Shown here: positions 32,199 to 40,476 of the stretch, one piece after another
Numbering within the stretch: the stretch's first letter is position 1
Layout of the letters: every line of letters starts with the position of its first letter
Source of the DNA: Gemmatimonadota bacterium
GTDB lineage: Bacteria; Gemmatimonadota; Gemmatimonadetes; Longimicrobiales; Gaopeijiaceae
DNA: 64,000 bases
NCBI GenBank assembly: GCA_041390105.1
Contig: JAWKQO010000001.1
Span: forward strand, 186,001-250,000
Direction of reading: 5' to 3'
Notes under the pieces: generated by a model
Told to the model about the DNA's origin: nothing
The model's input: the letters and a program-made list of their open reading frames with translations, nothing else
Database searches by the model: none
Made by a program: the position numbers and the translations under genes

Positions 32199-33272
32199 TT
32201 ATGTCGGGTTTCGTGCCCGAATCTCGGGCGATGTCGGGGTTTTTGAGTCTCCTAAAACTCGGGCCAGGAAGATGGCCATGTTCGTCTCTGCCCACCAGAG
32301 CGGACGTCTCAGGGATCCGGCCAGGAAGCCGAGGTGACCCCCCTGGGCGGGGAGCCGCAGGTCCACGGCAGGGTTGGCTCGCAGCGCCGGCAGAGGCAGG
32401 CCAGCCGCCGGAAGGAAGGGGTCGTCAGCGGCGTGGAGCACGAGCGTGGGGATGGCGATTCCGGCCAGCAGCGGGCCTGAGCTGGCCCGCCGGTAGTAGT
32501 CGGTGGCGTCGCGAAACCCGTGCAGGGGGGCGGTGAGGGCGTCGTCGAAGGCACGGAGGGTCCGGGCGGCCCGCACCCGTGCCACCACCTGCGGCTCCAG
32601 GAGGTGGCGCTTGGCCTCGACCTTTTCCTTGAGCGACCTCAAGAAGTAGCGACGGTAGATCCGCCGGATGCCGGAACGGTCGATCCACCGCTCCGCCTCG
32701 TCGAGGTCGAAGGGAACCGAGGCCACGGCCGCGCCGCGGAAGACCGAGGCCGTGCCCACTTCGCCCAGGTATTTGGCCAGGACGTTGCCGCCCAGTGAGA
32801 ATCCGGCGGCCCCCAGCGGGCGGCCGGCGAAGCGCGTCCGCAGCCGCTCTGCCACCCAGGCCAGCTCCTCGCTGTCGCCGGAGTGGTAGGCTCGCGCCAG
32901 GCGGTTGGGAGCCCCGCCACAGCCCCTGAAGTTGAGTGCCACCGAGGCGATCCCCCGCTCGCGCAGGGCCTCCATGAGCAGTCGCACGTAGCTGCGACGG
33001 GAGGACCCCTCCAAGCCGTGCAGGACGAGCACCAGAGGTCGTTGCGAGTCGAGGGCTCCGGGCCCGAGATCGACCGTCACCACGTCGCCGTCGGGGGTCT
33101 CCCAGACTTCGCGCAGGGTGGCGAAGGCCGGTGTCGGTCGGAGCAGCTTGCCCAGCAGGGTCTGGGCGTGCGGGCCGCCGGCGCCGGAGGCCGGGCGGAA
33201 GGGCTGGGGCGGGGAATCGCTGGGCACCGGGAACGGTGCGGGGGCGGAGAAGGGGGCGTCAAGCGGTTCCAC
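32199..33272 (-). CDS. Alpha/beta hydrolase, YheT family
   Basis: The GTG at 33272 gives 357 residues; the frame upstream is a shadow of the peptidase gene. The YheT-type signatures are 'LVLVLHGLEGSSRRSYVRLL', the nucleophile elbow G-F-S-L-G-G ('AAGFSLGGNVLAKYLGE'), the acid in 'VLHAADDPFLP' and the histidine in 'QGGHLGFLAG', so the catalytic triad is complete. It is probably cytoplasmic, since no signal peptide is visible. Members of this family are esterases of unclear substrate. The gene is divergent from the M1 aminopeptidase. Confidence 0.88.
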   Translation of the reverse strand: MEPLDAPFSAPAPFPVPSDSPPQPFRPASGAGGPHAQTLLGKLLRPTPAFATLREVWETPDGDVVTVDLGPGALDSQRPLVLVLHGLEGSSRRSYVRLLMEALRERGIASVALNFRGCGGAPNRLARAYHSGDSEELAWVAERLRTRFAGRPLGAAGFSLGGNVLAKYLGEVGTASVFRGAAVASVPFDLDEAERWIDRSGIRRIYRRYFLRSLKEKVEAKRHLLEPQVVARVRAARTLRAFDDALTAPLHGFRDATDYYRRASSGPLLAGIAIPTLVLHAADDPFLPAAGLPLPALRANPAVDLRLPAQGGHLGFLAGSLRRPLWWAETNMAIFLARVLGDSKTPTSPEIRARNPT

Positions 33273-33375
33273 GGTTCCCCGGCTTGTCGACGCCTTCCCG
33301 CGACCCGACCTTGCACGCCTTCGAACTCGGCCGTGTGGTGGAGGCCGGGCATCCGCGACCCCGCGAGGGCGACGA

Positions 33376-35967
33376 ATGAACCGTTGTGGATCCATGCTGC
33401 TGCTCGGTGCCTCGCTCCTGACGGCCTGCGCTGAGGGCAGGCAGGCGTCGCCCGAGTGGGTCGCGCCCGGGATCTCGCGCGAGCTCGCCGACCTGCGGCA
33501 TCGCACCCTCTCCGATGTGCGGTACGACCTGCGGCTCTCGGTGCCCGCCGAGCGGGCCTCTCCCCTCACGGGCCGCATCGAGGTCTCGTTCCGCTGGTCG
33601 GGGACGGAGGGGGAGCCGCTCATCCTCGACTTCACCGAGCCGTCGCAGCGCGTGCGTTCCGTGGAGCTCGACGGAGTCCCGGTGGTGCCCGAGCTGGTGG
33701 CCGACCACATCCGGATTCCCGGTGACGGACTGCGGACGGGAGAGACGCACAGGGTCGCGGTGACCTTCGTCGCTGGCGACGGCTCGCTCAATCGCAACGA
33801 CGACTTCCTCTACACCCTCTTCGTCCCCGACCGCGCCCATTTCGCCCTCCCGCTCTTCGACCAGCCGAACCTGAAGGCGCGCCTCTCATTGGAGCTGGAG
33901 ATCCCTTCCGGCTGGCAGGCCGTGGCCAACGGCAGCGAGATGGAGCGCCGCGACGACGAGACGCGTTCGACGCTGCGCTTCTCCGAGACCGCGCCCATCT
34001 CTACCTACCTGTTCGCGTTTGCCGTCGGGCGCTTCCAGGTGGAGTCCCAGAGCCGCGCCGGGCGCACGATGCGCATGTTCCACCGCGAAACCGATGCCGC
34101 CAAGGTGAAGAACAACGCGGACTCGATCTTCGCGCTGCACGAGCGGGCTTTGCTGGCGCTGGAGAAGTACACCGACATCCCCTATCCCTTCGAGAAGTAC
34201 GACTTCGTGGCGGTGCCGGCGTTTCAGTACGGGGGGATGGAGCATCCCGGGGCGGTCTTCTATCGAGCCGATGGACTCTTGCTCGACGAGGTGCCCACGC
34301 AGGGGCAGTTGCTGGGCCGCGCAAGCGTCATCTCCCACGAAACCGCACACATGTGGTTCGGCGATCTGGTCACCATGGACTGGTTCGACGACGTCTGGCT
34401 CAAGGAGGTCTTCGCGAACTTCATGGCGGCGAAGATCGTGGAGCCTTCTTTCCCGCAGGTGGATCATGCGTTGCGCTTCGTGTTGGCCCACCATCCCGCG
34501 GCCTACGCCGTGGACCGGACGCCGGGGGCCAATCCCATCCTGCAACCGTTGGAGAACCTGAACCAGGCCGGCACGCTGTACGGACCGATCATCTACCAGA
34601 AGGCGCCCATCGTCATGAAGCATCTGGAGCGGCGCATGGGGGACGAGTCCTTCAAGCAGGGGCTGCGCACCTACCTGGACCGCTTTCGCTTCTCCAACGC
34701 CCGCTGGTCCGATCTGATCGGGATCCTCGACGAGCGCACCGATGAGGATCTGGTGGGCTGGAGTCACGTGTGGGTGGAAGAACCGGGACGACCCACCGTC
34801 GCGGTCGAACGCAGCGGCACTTCGTTGGACCTTTCGCAAAGTGACCCCGCTGGGAAAGGAAGGGTGTGGCCGCAGATCCTCGACGTATGGGCCGGCGCGC
34901 GGGATGGGGGTCGGATGCTGCAGGTGCCGCTGGACGGGCCGGAGGCCCGCGTTGAGGTCGGCGAGAGCGTCGAGTACGTCCTCCCCATGGCCAGCGGCAT
35001 CCCCTACGGCCTGTTTCGACTCGACGATCGCTCGCTCGAGGTGTTGCTCGCCCAGGTCTTCACGCTGCCCGATCCCGTGCTGCGGGGAACCGCCTGGCTG
35101 ACGATCTGGGACGCGGCCCTCGAAGGGTGGGTGGAGCGCGACCGTCTGCTCGACCTGTTGGTGCAGGGAATCGCAGCGGAGCAGAACGAGCTCATCTTCG
35201 CGCGGTTGGCCAACGATCTGAGTGAAGCGTTCTGGCGGTTCCTGCCGCCGGCCGAGCGGTCTCGCTGGGCGTCCCGGGTGGAAGGGGCGTTGACCAGCCG
35301 CATCCGCTCCGGAGACCCCGCCACGCTGCGAGCGACCGCGCTGCGTACCTTCGTGACGGTGGCGACCACCACCGAAGGCGTCGAGTTCCTGCGGGGGCTG
35401 TGGAGTGGGGCGCGCGAGGTGCCGGGAGTACCGGTGTCGGAGAACGATCGGACGCGTATTGCCCTTCAGCTGGCGGTGCGCGAGGTGGAGGGGTGGCCGG
35501 CGCTGCTGGACGCCGAGGCCGGCCGCATCACCAATCCGGATCGCCAGCAGCGTTTTGCGTTCGTGCGAGACGCGCTCAGTGACGACCCCGAGGCGCGCGA
35601 CAGCTTCTTCAGTTCGTTGGCTCAACCGTCGCGCCGTGAACATGAGCCCTGGGTCTTGGAGGCCCTCGGCTATCTGAACCACCCCCTGCGCCAGGAGAAC
35701 GCCTTGGGCTATATCACCCCGGCGCTCGATCTCCTCGAAGAGGTGCAGCGCACCGGGGACATCTTCTTTCCCGGGGGTTGGGTGAACGCCGTCCTGGACG
35801 GGCACAACACACAGGAGGCCGCCGAGGCCGTGCAACGCTTCCTCGCTGCCCATCCAGCCTATCCGCCACGGCTGCGGAACAAGATCCTGCAAGCGCTCGA
35901 CCCGTTGGAGCGGGCGGTACGCCTGTCTCGAACCTCCGCCTCGGTGCCCGTGGCGGACGGCGCCTGA
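33376..35967 (+). CDS. M1 family aminopeptidase lipoprotein
   Basis: This gene encodes 863 residues. The ATG at 33376 gives a lipoprotein signal (MNRCGSMLLLGASLLTAC). The catalytic zinc motif is H321-E322-T-A-H325, followed after 18 residues by E344, and the exopeptidase signature is G286-G-M-E289-H. The N-terminal beta saddle (residues ~45-230) and a C-terminal helical ERAP-like domain are present. It is the aminopeptidase N type that removes N-terminal residues from peptides, here tethered outside the cytoplasm, which would suit nutrient peptides. Its TGA overlaps the next gene's ATG, so the HEAT-cyclophilin lipoprotein is co-translated. Confidence 0.93.
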   Translation: MNRCGSMLLLGASLLTACAEGRQASPEWVAPGISRELADLRHRTLSDVRYDLRLSVPAERASPLTGRIEVSFRWSGTEGEPLILDFTEPSQRVRSVELDGVPVVPELVADHIRIPGDGLRTGETHRVAVTFVAGDGSLNRNDDFLYTLFVPDRAHFALPLFDQPNLKARLSLELEIPSGWQAVANGSEMERRDDETRSTLRFSETAPISTYLFAFAVGRFQVESQSRAGRTMRMFHRETDAAKVKNNADSIFALHERALLALEKYTDIPYPFEKYDFVAVPAFQYGGMEHPGAVFYRADGLLLDEVPTQGQLLGRASVISHETAHMWFGDLVTMDWFDDVWLKEVFANFMAAKIVEPSFPQVDHALRFVLAHHPAAYAVDRTPGANPILQPLENLNQAGTLYGPIIYQKAPIVMKHLERRMGDESFKQGLRTYLDRFRFSNARWSDLIGILDERTDEDLVGWSHVWVEEPGRPTVAVERSGTSLDLSQSDPAGKGRVWPQILDVWAGARDGGRMLQVPLDGPEARVEVGESVEYVLPMASGIPYGLFRLDDRSLEVLLAQVFTLPDPVLRGTAWLTIWDAALEGWVERDRLLDLLVQGIAAEQNELIFARLANDLSEAFWRFLPPAERSRWASRVEGALTSRIRSGDPATLRATALRTFVTVATTTEGVEFLRGLWSGAREVPGVPVSENDRTRIALQLAVREVEGWPALLDAEAGRITNPDRQQRFAFVRDALSDDPEARDSFFSSLAQPSRREHEPWVLEALGYLNHPLRQENALGYITPALDLLEEVQRTGDIFFPGGWVNAVLDGHNTQEAAEAVQRFLAAHPAYPPRLRNKILQALDPLERAVRLSRTSASVPVADGA

Positions 35968-37925
35968 TGCGGCGAGGGCGGAGGATCTCCGGAGCGGCCT
36001 GCAAGACGGGTCTCGTGTGCCTTGTGCTGGCGGGCTGCGCGTCGGGGTTGAACGATCGAAGCACGGACGGCCTGCTCGAACGCGAGGACCTGCAACGCGT
36101 GGTGGATCGCGCGCTGGAGCGCGACGTACCCGCATTGATCGAGGCCCTGTCCGCCGCGGACGCGGCCGTTCGACGCCGTGCGGCGCTGGGACTGGCGGGC
36201 GCGCGGGACCCGTCGTCCCGGGGGGCGCTGCTGCGGGGGCTCTCCGATCCTGACCGGGATGTGCGGGAAGCGGTGGCCTTCGCACTCGGACAGCTGCACG
36301 ACCCCGCGCTGGCCCCGGACCTGTTGGGCGCCTTGGCCGGGGAGTCGCAGGAGCCTGTGGCCCGACGGCTCCTGGACGCGCTCGGTCAGTCCGGTGGGCG
36401 CGGTGCCCTGGACGGGCTGCTGGCCCTCGCGCCGGAGCGCTCCCGTCTAGCGGCGTACCAGCTGGCCCTCGGACGCCTGGCGGTGCAGGGGATGGCGACG
36501 CCCGAGTCGTTCCAACGCCTGCTCGCCGGACTCACGAACGTGGATCCCTCGGTGCGGGAAAGCTCCGCCTGGGCCTTCGGGCGGCTCGTCTCCGCCGCGC
36601 CCTGGAGGGCGTGGGTCGCCGACGTACGGAACGCGCTGGACGGGTACGGCCCCGACGACCCTGCTGCCGGACCCCTGCTGACGGGACTGTCGCGGGTGAG
36701 CGACCCGAGCGACACGCCGCGGATGCTGTTCTGGCTGCAACAGGCCTCGGACTGGCGCTTGCGCTACCTGACCGCCGTGGGGCTGACGCCGCGCGTGGAC
36801 GATCCGCGCGTGCGGGAGGCTCTCTTCGTGGCCATCGACGATGAGTCGCCTCACGTCGGTGAAGCCGCCGCCACTGCCGTGTCCACGTTGGCCGCCCCGA
36901 GCGACGAGGACCTGGCCCGTATGGAGGCCGCGCTGACGGCGCACGCCGGCGACCTCCACCGTGCCTTCCCTCTGTTGGCTGCTTTCTCCACCCGAGATCG
37001 GTCGCAGAGGGTACGGAGCTGGCTCGCCGAATACGGAGACGACGGTCCCGAGCAGCGTTCGACCGGCCTGGCGGCGCTGGCCCTCGATCCAGGAGAGGTC
37101 GGGTTCGCTGCCGTTCTGGAGGCCCTCGACGCCGGAGGCGCCATGGCCGATCGGGCCTTCGATGCCCTGGGCAACCGCTGGTCCGTGGACCGACGGGACC
37201 CGGCCCGCTTGGAGCGTCTGCGCCCCCGACTCATCGACGCTCTGGACAGCGGACGGCGGATGGCCGTAGTGGGGGCGGCCACCCTGCTGGCAGACTCCGC
37301 GCTCCACGGGGGCGATGCGGACGAGGCCCTCGCGCGCGTGGCCCGTGGCCTCGACCCCGTGGATCGGGCCATCGAGTTGTCCGCGGTCCTGGAGGCTCTC
37401 GAGGCCAGGGGAGTGCCGGCCCCCTCGGGCCTCGCTCCCCAGCTGCCGGCCCGCCGCGCCCTCGACTGGGCCGCGGCCCGGCGTTGGGGTCGGCAGCCTC
37501 GGCTCCGTTTGGAGACCGAGCGGGGGGAGATCATCCTGCGGCTCGACATGGAAGCTGCACCCCTCACGGTGGAGTCCATGGCCACGTTGGCCGCGCAAGG
37601 GGCGCTCGACGGCACTCCCTTCCACCGGGTCGTTCCGGTGTTCGTGGCCCAGGGCGGTGACGTGAGCGGGGGGGACGGCCTCGGTGGCCCCGGCTACCGG
37701 ATTCGCACGGAGCCGGGGCTCCGTCCGTTCCTGCGTGGCTCGGCGGGCATGGCGTCGGCCGGCCCCGACACGGAAGGCTCCCAGTTCTTCCTCATGCAGG
37801 GGAGCGCTCCCCACCTGGATGGCGCGTACACGGTGTTCGGCGAGGTCGTCGCCGGCATGGACGTCGTCGATCGGCTGCAGGTGGGCGACCGGATCCTCCA
37901 GGCCACGGTCGAGCCCGGCGCCTGA
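35967..37925 (+). CDS. HEAT-repeat/cyclophilin fusion lipoprotein
   Basis: This gene encodes 652 residues with a lipobox L-A-G-C near residue 25. Residues ~50-500 are HEAT/PBS-type helical repeats ('RRRAALGLAGARDPSSRGAL', 'VREAVAFALGQLHDPALAPD'). From about residue 510 to the end is a cyclophilin-type peptidyl-prolyl isomerase: 'TPFHRVVPVFVAQGGDVSGG' with the catalytic Arg, 'EGSQFFLMQG' and 'DGAYTVFGEVVAGMDVVDRL'. Both halves are in one open frame, so this is a true fusion and not a misread pair. The likely role is a periplasmic foldase whose repeats hold client proteins. It is translationally coupled to the M1 aminopeptidase. Confidence 0.9.
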   Translation: MRRGRRISGAACKTGLVCLVLAGCASGLNDRSTDGLLEREDLQRVVDRALERDVPALIEALSAADAAVRRRAALGLAGARDPSSRGALLRGLSDPDRDVREAVAFALGQLHDPALAPDLLGALAGESQEPVARRLLDALGQSGGRGALDGLLALAPERSRLAAYQLALGRLAVQGMATPESFQRLLAGLTNVDPSVRESSAWAFGRLVSAAPWRAWVADVRNALDGYGPDDPAAGPLLTGLSRVSDPSDTPRMLFWLQQASDWRLRYLTAVGLTPRVDDPRVREALFVAIDDESPHVGEAAATAVSTLAAPSDEDLARMEAALTAHAGDLHRAFPLLAAFSTRDRSQRVRSWLAEYGDDGPEQRSTGLAALALDPGEVGFAAVLEALDAGGAMADRAFDALGNRWSVDRRDPARLERLRPRLIDALDSGRRMAVVGAATLLADSALHGGDADEALARVARGLDPVDRAIELSAVLEALEARGVPAPSGLAPQLPARRALDWAAARRWGRQPRLRLETERGEIILRLDMEAAPLTVESMATLAAQGALDGTPFHRVVPVFVAQGGDVSGGDGLGGPGYRIRTEPGLRPFLRGSAGMASAGPDTEGSQFFLMQGSAPHLDGAYTVFGEVVAGMDVVDRLQVGDRILQATVEPGA

Positions 37926-38003
37926 GACGGCCCGCCGCCGGCCGGCCCGCTGCGGCCAGGCCCGGCTCCCCATGGCCGGAAACCTGCGGGAGGACCCCCC
38001 CGT

Positions 38004-38022
38004 AGGTGAGGTATGTTCACCT
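38004..38022. repeat. Perfect 6-bp inverted repeat upstream of tetR
   Basis: AGGTGA and TCACCT are separated by 7 bp. It lies 65 bp ahead of the TetR start and upstream of the promoter. It differs in sequence from the 17-bp operator-like site, so it could bind another protein. Confidence 0.4.
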
Positions 38023-38050
38023 GCCAAAGGTCAGGTCATGGCCTGCACCG

Positions 38051-38080
38051 TTGAATCGGCCCTCCTGCGATGTTTACATT
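38051..38080 (+). promoter_or_regulatory. Candidate promoter of the tetR gene, possibly leaderless
   Basis: TTGAAT at 38051-38056 and TACATT at 38075-38080 are 18 bp apart. The expected transcription start falls at or beside the ATG at 38087, and no ribosome-binding site precedes that ATG, so the mRNA may be leaderless. The -10 box lies inside the operator-like palindrome. Confidence 0.5.
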
Positions 38081-38087
38081 GTTAACA
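38071..38087. promoter_or_regulatory. TetR operator-like palindrome (site 1)
   Basis: TGTTTACATTGTTAACA is a 17-bp near-perfect palindrome with one mismatched pair around a central T. It overlaps the -10 region and the first base of the tetR start codon. A similar sequence precedes the efflux operon at 38770-38786 (13 of 17 bases equal when one is read on the other strand). Binding would block tetR transcription, the usual autoregulation of TetR. Confidence 0.6.
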
Positions 38088-38755
38088 TGAGTGATAGTCA
38101 GCGGCAGAAGATCCTCAGTTGCGCCTGCGACCTCTACCTGAAAGACGGGTTGGAGGGCTTCTCCATGCGCAAGCTGGCCAAGGACGTGGGGGTCACCGCC
38201 CCCGCCCTGTACCGCCACTTCCGCAGCCGCGAAGGCGTGCTGGTCGCGATGATGGGAGAGGCCCACCGGCTCCAGGCCCAATACCTCTATCGCGCCCTGC
38301 AGGGACACACCCCCGCCGAGCGCCTGGAACGCGCCGCCCGGGAGTATCTCAGCTTCGCCAGCGAGCATCCGGAGATGTACGAGATGCTCTATGTCTCCCC
38401 CCACCACCTGGGACTCTCCGAGCTGCCGCTCGAGGTGGCCGAAGTCGCTGCCGCTACAGGGCGTTTCTGGCAGGACCGGGTGCGCGAGGCCATGGAGGCG
38501 GGCATCCTCTGCAAGGGGGATCCCGACGCGGTGGGGCTGACTCTGTGGGCGCATGCGCACGGGTTCGTGACCATCCATCTCCGGGGCATCTGTCCGGTAC
38601 TCGGAGGTGAAGATCTGGTGTCACGTTTCGTCGAATCGTCCCGTCGGCTTCTCGCGGGGCTGGGAGGTCCGAGTTGGAGGGCCCACGCTGACGCGGAGGC
38701 CGAGGCCCCGGTGGTGGGAGAGCGAAACGGAAAAGGCGCGCGACGGGCGAGCTGA
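38087..38755 (+). CDS. TetR-family transcriptional regulator of the adjacent efflux operon
   Basis: This gene encodes 222 residues from the ATG at 38087. The N-terminal helix-turn-helix is typical: 'RQKILSCACDLYLKDGLEGF', then 'SMRKLAKDVGVTAPALYRHF'. The C-terminal ligand domain is helical ('AAREYLSFASEHPEMYEMLY') and resembles the TetR C-terminal WHG-type group. The gene lies upstream of and co-oriented with the TolC-adaptor-RND operon. With the operator-like sites in front of both, it is probably an autoregulated, ligand-responsive efflux repressor. The ligand is unknown. The frame extends upstream of the ATG, but that part crosses the promoter region. Confidence 0.9.
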   Translation: MSDSQRQKILSCACDLYLKDGLEGFSMRKLAKDVGVTAPALYRHFRSREGVLVAMMGEAHRLQAQYLYRALQGHTPAERLERAAREYLSFASEHPEMYEMLYVSPHHLGLSELPLEVAEVAAATGRFWQDRVREAMEAGILCKGDPDAVGLTLWAHAHGFVTIHLRGICPVLGGEDLVSRFVESSRRLLAGLGGPSWRAHADAEAEAPVVGERNGKGARRAS

Positions 38756-38758
38756 CGG

Positions 38759-38786
38759 TTCGAACACGTCGTGAACAACGTAAACC
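38759..38786 (+). promoter_or_regulatory. Candidate promoter of the second RND operon
   Basis: TTCGAA (38759-38764) and TAAACC (38781-38786) are 16 bp apart. The -10 box lies within operator-like site 2, mirroring the arrangement at tetR. Confidence 0.35.
38770..38786. promoter_or_regulatory. TetR operator-like site 2
   Basis: CGTGAACAACGTAAACC matches the reverse complement of site 1 (TGTTAACAATGTAAACA) at 13 of 17 positions. It lies between the tetR stop and the TolC gene, where a repressor of the efflux operon would bind. Its two-fold symmetry is weaker than that of site 1. Confidence 0.5.
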
Positions 38787-38928
38787 CAAGTGAAACCGCG
38801 GGGTGTCCGTCGACGTACGGACCCGCGCACGGAGGTGAGGTCGGGTGGTGGTGGAGGAGCAGGACCTGCCCGCACGGCAGGACGGATCTGTAGCAACCCT
38901 TGAACACCAACACGTGGAGAACCCACGG

Positions 38929-40476
38929 ATGGACATAGAGTCGCGGCTGGGGGGAGTGCCCTCCGCCGGAAAGGCCGCCCCGCACGCCACCCTGCGCGAG
39001 CGGGCGCTCGTGCTGCTGGTGCTGAGCGCGACGGCGGCGGCCGCCCTGTTCCTCGGAGTGCGGGATCTGCTCGGGCAGAGTGCTCCGGGCGCGGAGCCCC
39101 TCTCGATCCGGCAGGTTGTCGACCTGGCGCTCGAGCGCAGCCGCGAGTTGGAGGTGGCGGATCTCGGATACCGGGTGGCCGACGAGCAGGTCGCGGAAGC
39201 GTGGTCGAACGTGTATCCGCAGATCAGCGCCAGCGCAGACTACACGCGCAACCTGCAACCCGCGGTGTCGTTCCTGCCGGCGCAGATCTTCGATCCGACC
39301 GCGGGCGCGGACGACTACATCAAGGTCCAGTTCGGCGCGGACAACTCCTGGGCCGCCTCACTCACGGTGGATCAGCCGCTCTTCCGGGCCGGTGTCTTCG
39401 TGGGTGTGGGGGCAGCCGCCCGCTATCGCTCGCTGCAGAGCGAAGTGGTCCGAGGTCAGCGGCAGTCGGTGGTCACCCGAATCCGGACGTCCTACTACAA
39501 CCTGCTGCTCTCGCAGGAGCAGCGGCGGCTCACGGCGGAGTCCGTACGTCGGGTGCGTCAGTCCCTGGACGAGACCCGGGCGCTGAACCGCGCCGGGTTG
39601 GCCTCGGAATACGACGTCCTGCGTCTCGAGGTGGAACTGGCCAATCTCGAGCCCAATCTCCTGAGGGCCGAAAACCAGGTGCGCTCCGATCGGCGCGCCC
39701 TGGCGGTCGAGCTGGCGCTGGCGGCGCCGGAGGCGGTGGAGGTCACCGGGACGTTGGCGGAGATGGACCTCGATGACGTCGCGGCGAACACGCCGGCCAA
39801 TCGGGAGATCCTCTCGTTCACCGGCATCGGGGATGCCGACCTCATGGGTCTGGCGGCAGGAGGGGTGGAGCCGCGGTTGGACGCGCGCTCCGACCTCCGC
39901 CAGTCGGAGTTCACCGAGTCGCTGCGACGGACGGAGATGCGCTTGGAGCAGGCGGAGTATCTGCCCGAGATCTCTCTCTTCGGGACGTACTCGGTCAACG
40001 CGCAGCAAAACGGGCGACCCGACTTCTTCGGCAGCGGGCCACTGCAGCGCGCGACGTCGTCGCTGGCCGGTGTCCGCGTCTCGATTCCGGTCTTCACCGG
40101 GTTTCGCCGGGATGCGCGCATCGATCAGAAACGGGCGGCCCTGCGCCAGGCCGAGACCCAGACGCGGCTGATGGCCGATCAGGCCCGCAGTCAGGTCGTG
40201 GCCTTGGCCGAGCAGGTGGGGGAAGCGCGGCAGAGGGCCCGCGGCCAGAGCCTGGCCGTGACGCAGGCCCGCCGCGGGTTCGAGATCGCGAGCGCCCAGT
40301 TCCGCGAGGGCTTGAGCAGCCAGATCGAACTGACCGACTCCGAAGTCGCGCTGCGACAGAGCGAGTTCAACTACGCTCAGGCGGTCTACGACTACCTGGT
40401 GGCCCGGGCCCGCCTCGACGAGGCAGTCGGTAACGTGCCGGGAGTGGACGGGTCCGAGACCCAGGCGGGCGCATGA
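38929..40476 (+). CDS. TolC-family outer-membrane efflux protein
   Basis: This gene encodes 515 residues from the ATG at 38929, which follows GTGGAGA; upstream in-frame codons are atypical. A long charged N-terminus precedes a hydrophobic export segment at about residues 26-46. The OEP core starts with 'LSIRQVVDLALERSRELEVA' and contains two repeats with the expected strands ('SLTVDQPLFRAGVFVGV', 'VRVSIPVFTGFRRDARI') and long coiled helices. It should form the outer-membrane duct of the RND pump encoded downstream. Its stop overlaps the adaptor start (ATGA). This operon has the order TolC-adaptor-permease, unlike the first efflux operon. Confidence 0.88.
   Translation: MDIESRLGGVPSAGKAAPHATLRERALVLLVLSATAAAALFLGVRDLLGQSAPGAEPLSIRQVVDLALERSRELEVADLGYRVADEQVAEAWSNVYPQISASADYTRNLQPAVSFLPAQIFDPTAGADDYIKVQFGADNSWAASLTVDQPLFRAGVFVGVGAAARYRSLQSEVVRGQRQSVVTRIRTSYYNLLLSQEQRRLTAESVRRVRQSLDETRALNRAGLASEYDVLRLEVELANLEPNLLRAENQVRSDRRALAVELALAAPEAVEVTGTLAEMDLDDVAANTPANREILSFTGIGDADLMGLAAGGVEPRLDARSDLRQSEFTESLRRTEMRLEQAEYLPEISLFGTYSVNAQQNGRPDFFGSGPLQRATSSLAGVRVSIPVFTGFRRDARIDQKRAALRQAETQTRLMADQARSQVVALAEQVGEARQRARGQSLAVTQARRGFEIASAQFREGLSSQIELTDSEVALRQSEFNYAQAVYDYLVARARLDEAVGNVPGVDGSETQAGA

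Noticed and set aside
38087..38095. A standard ribosome-binding site for tetR
   Set aside because: None is present; the candidate promoter instead suggests a leaderless mRNA.
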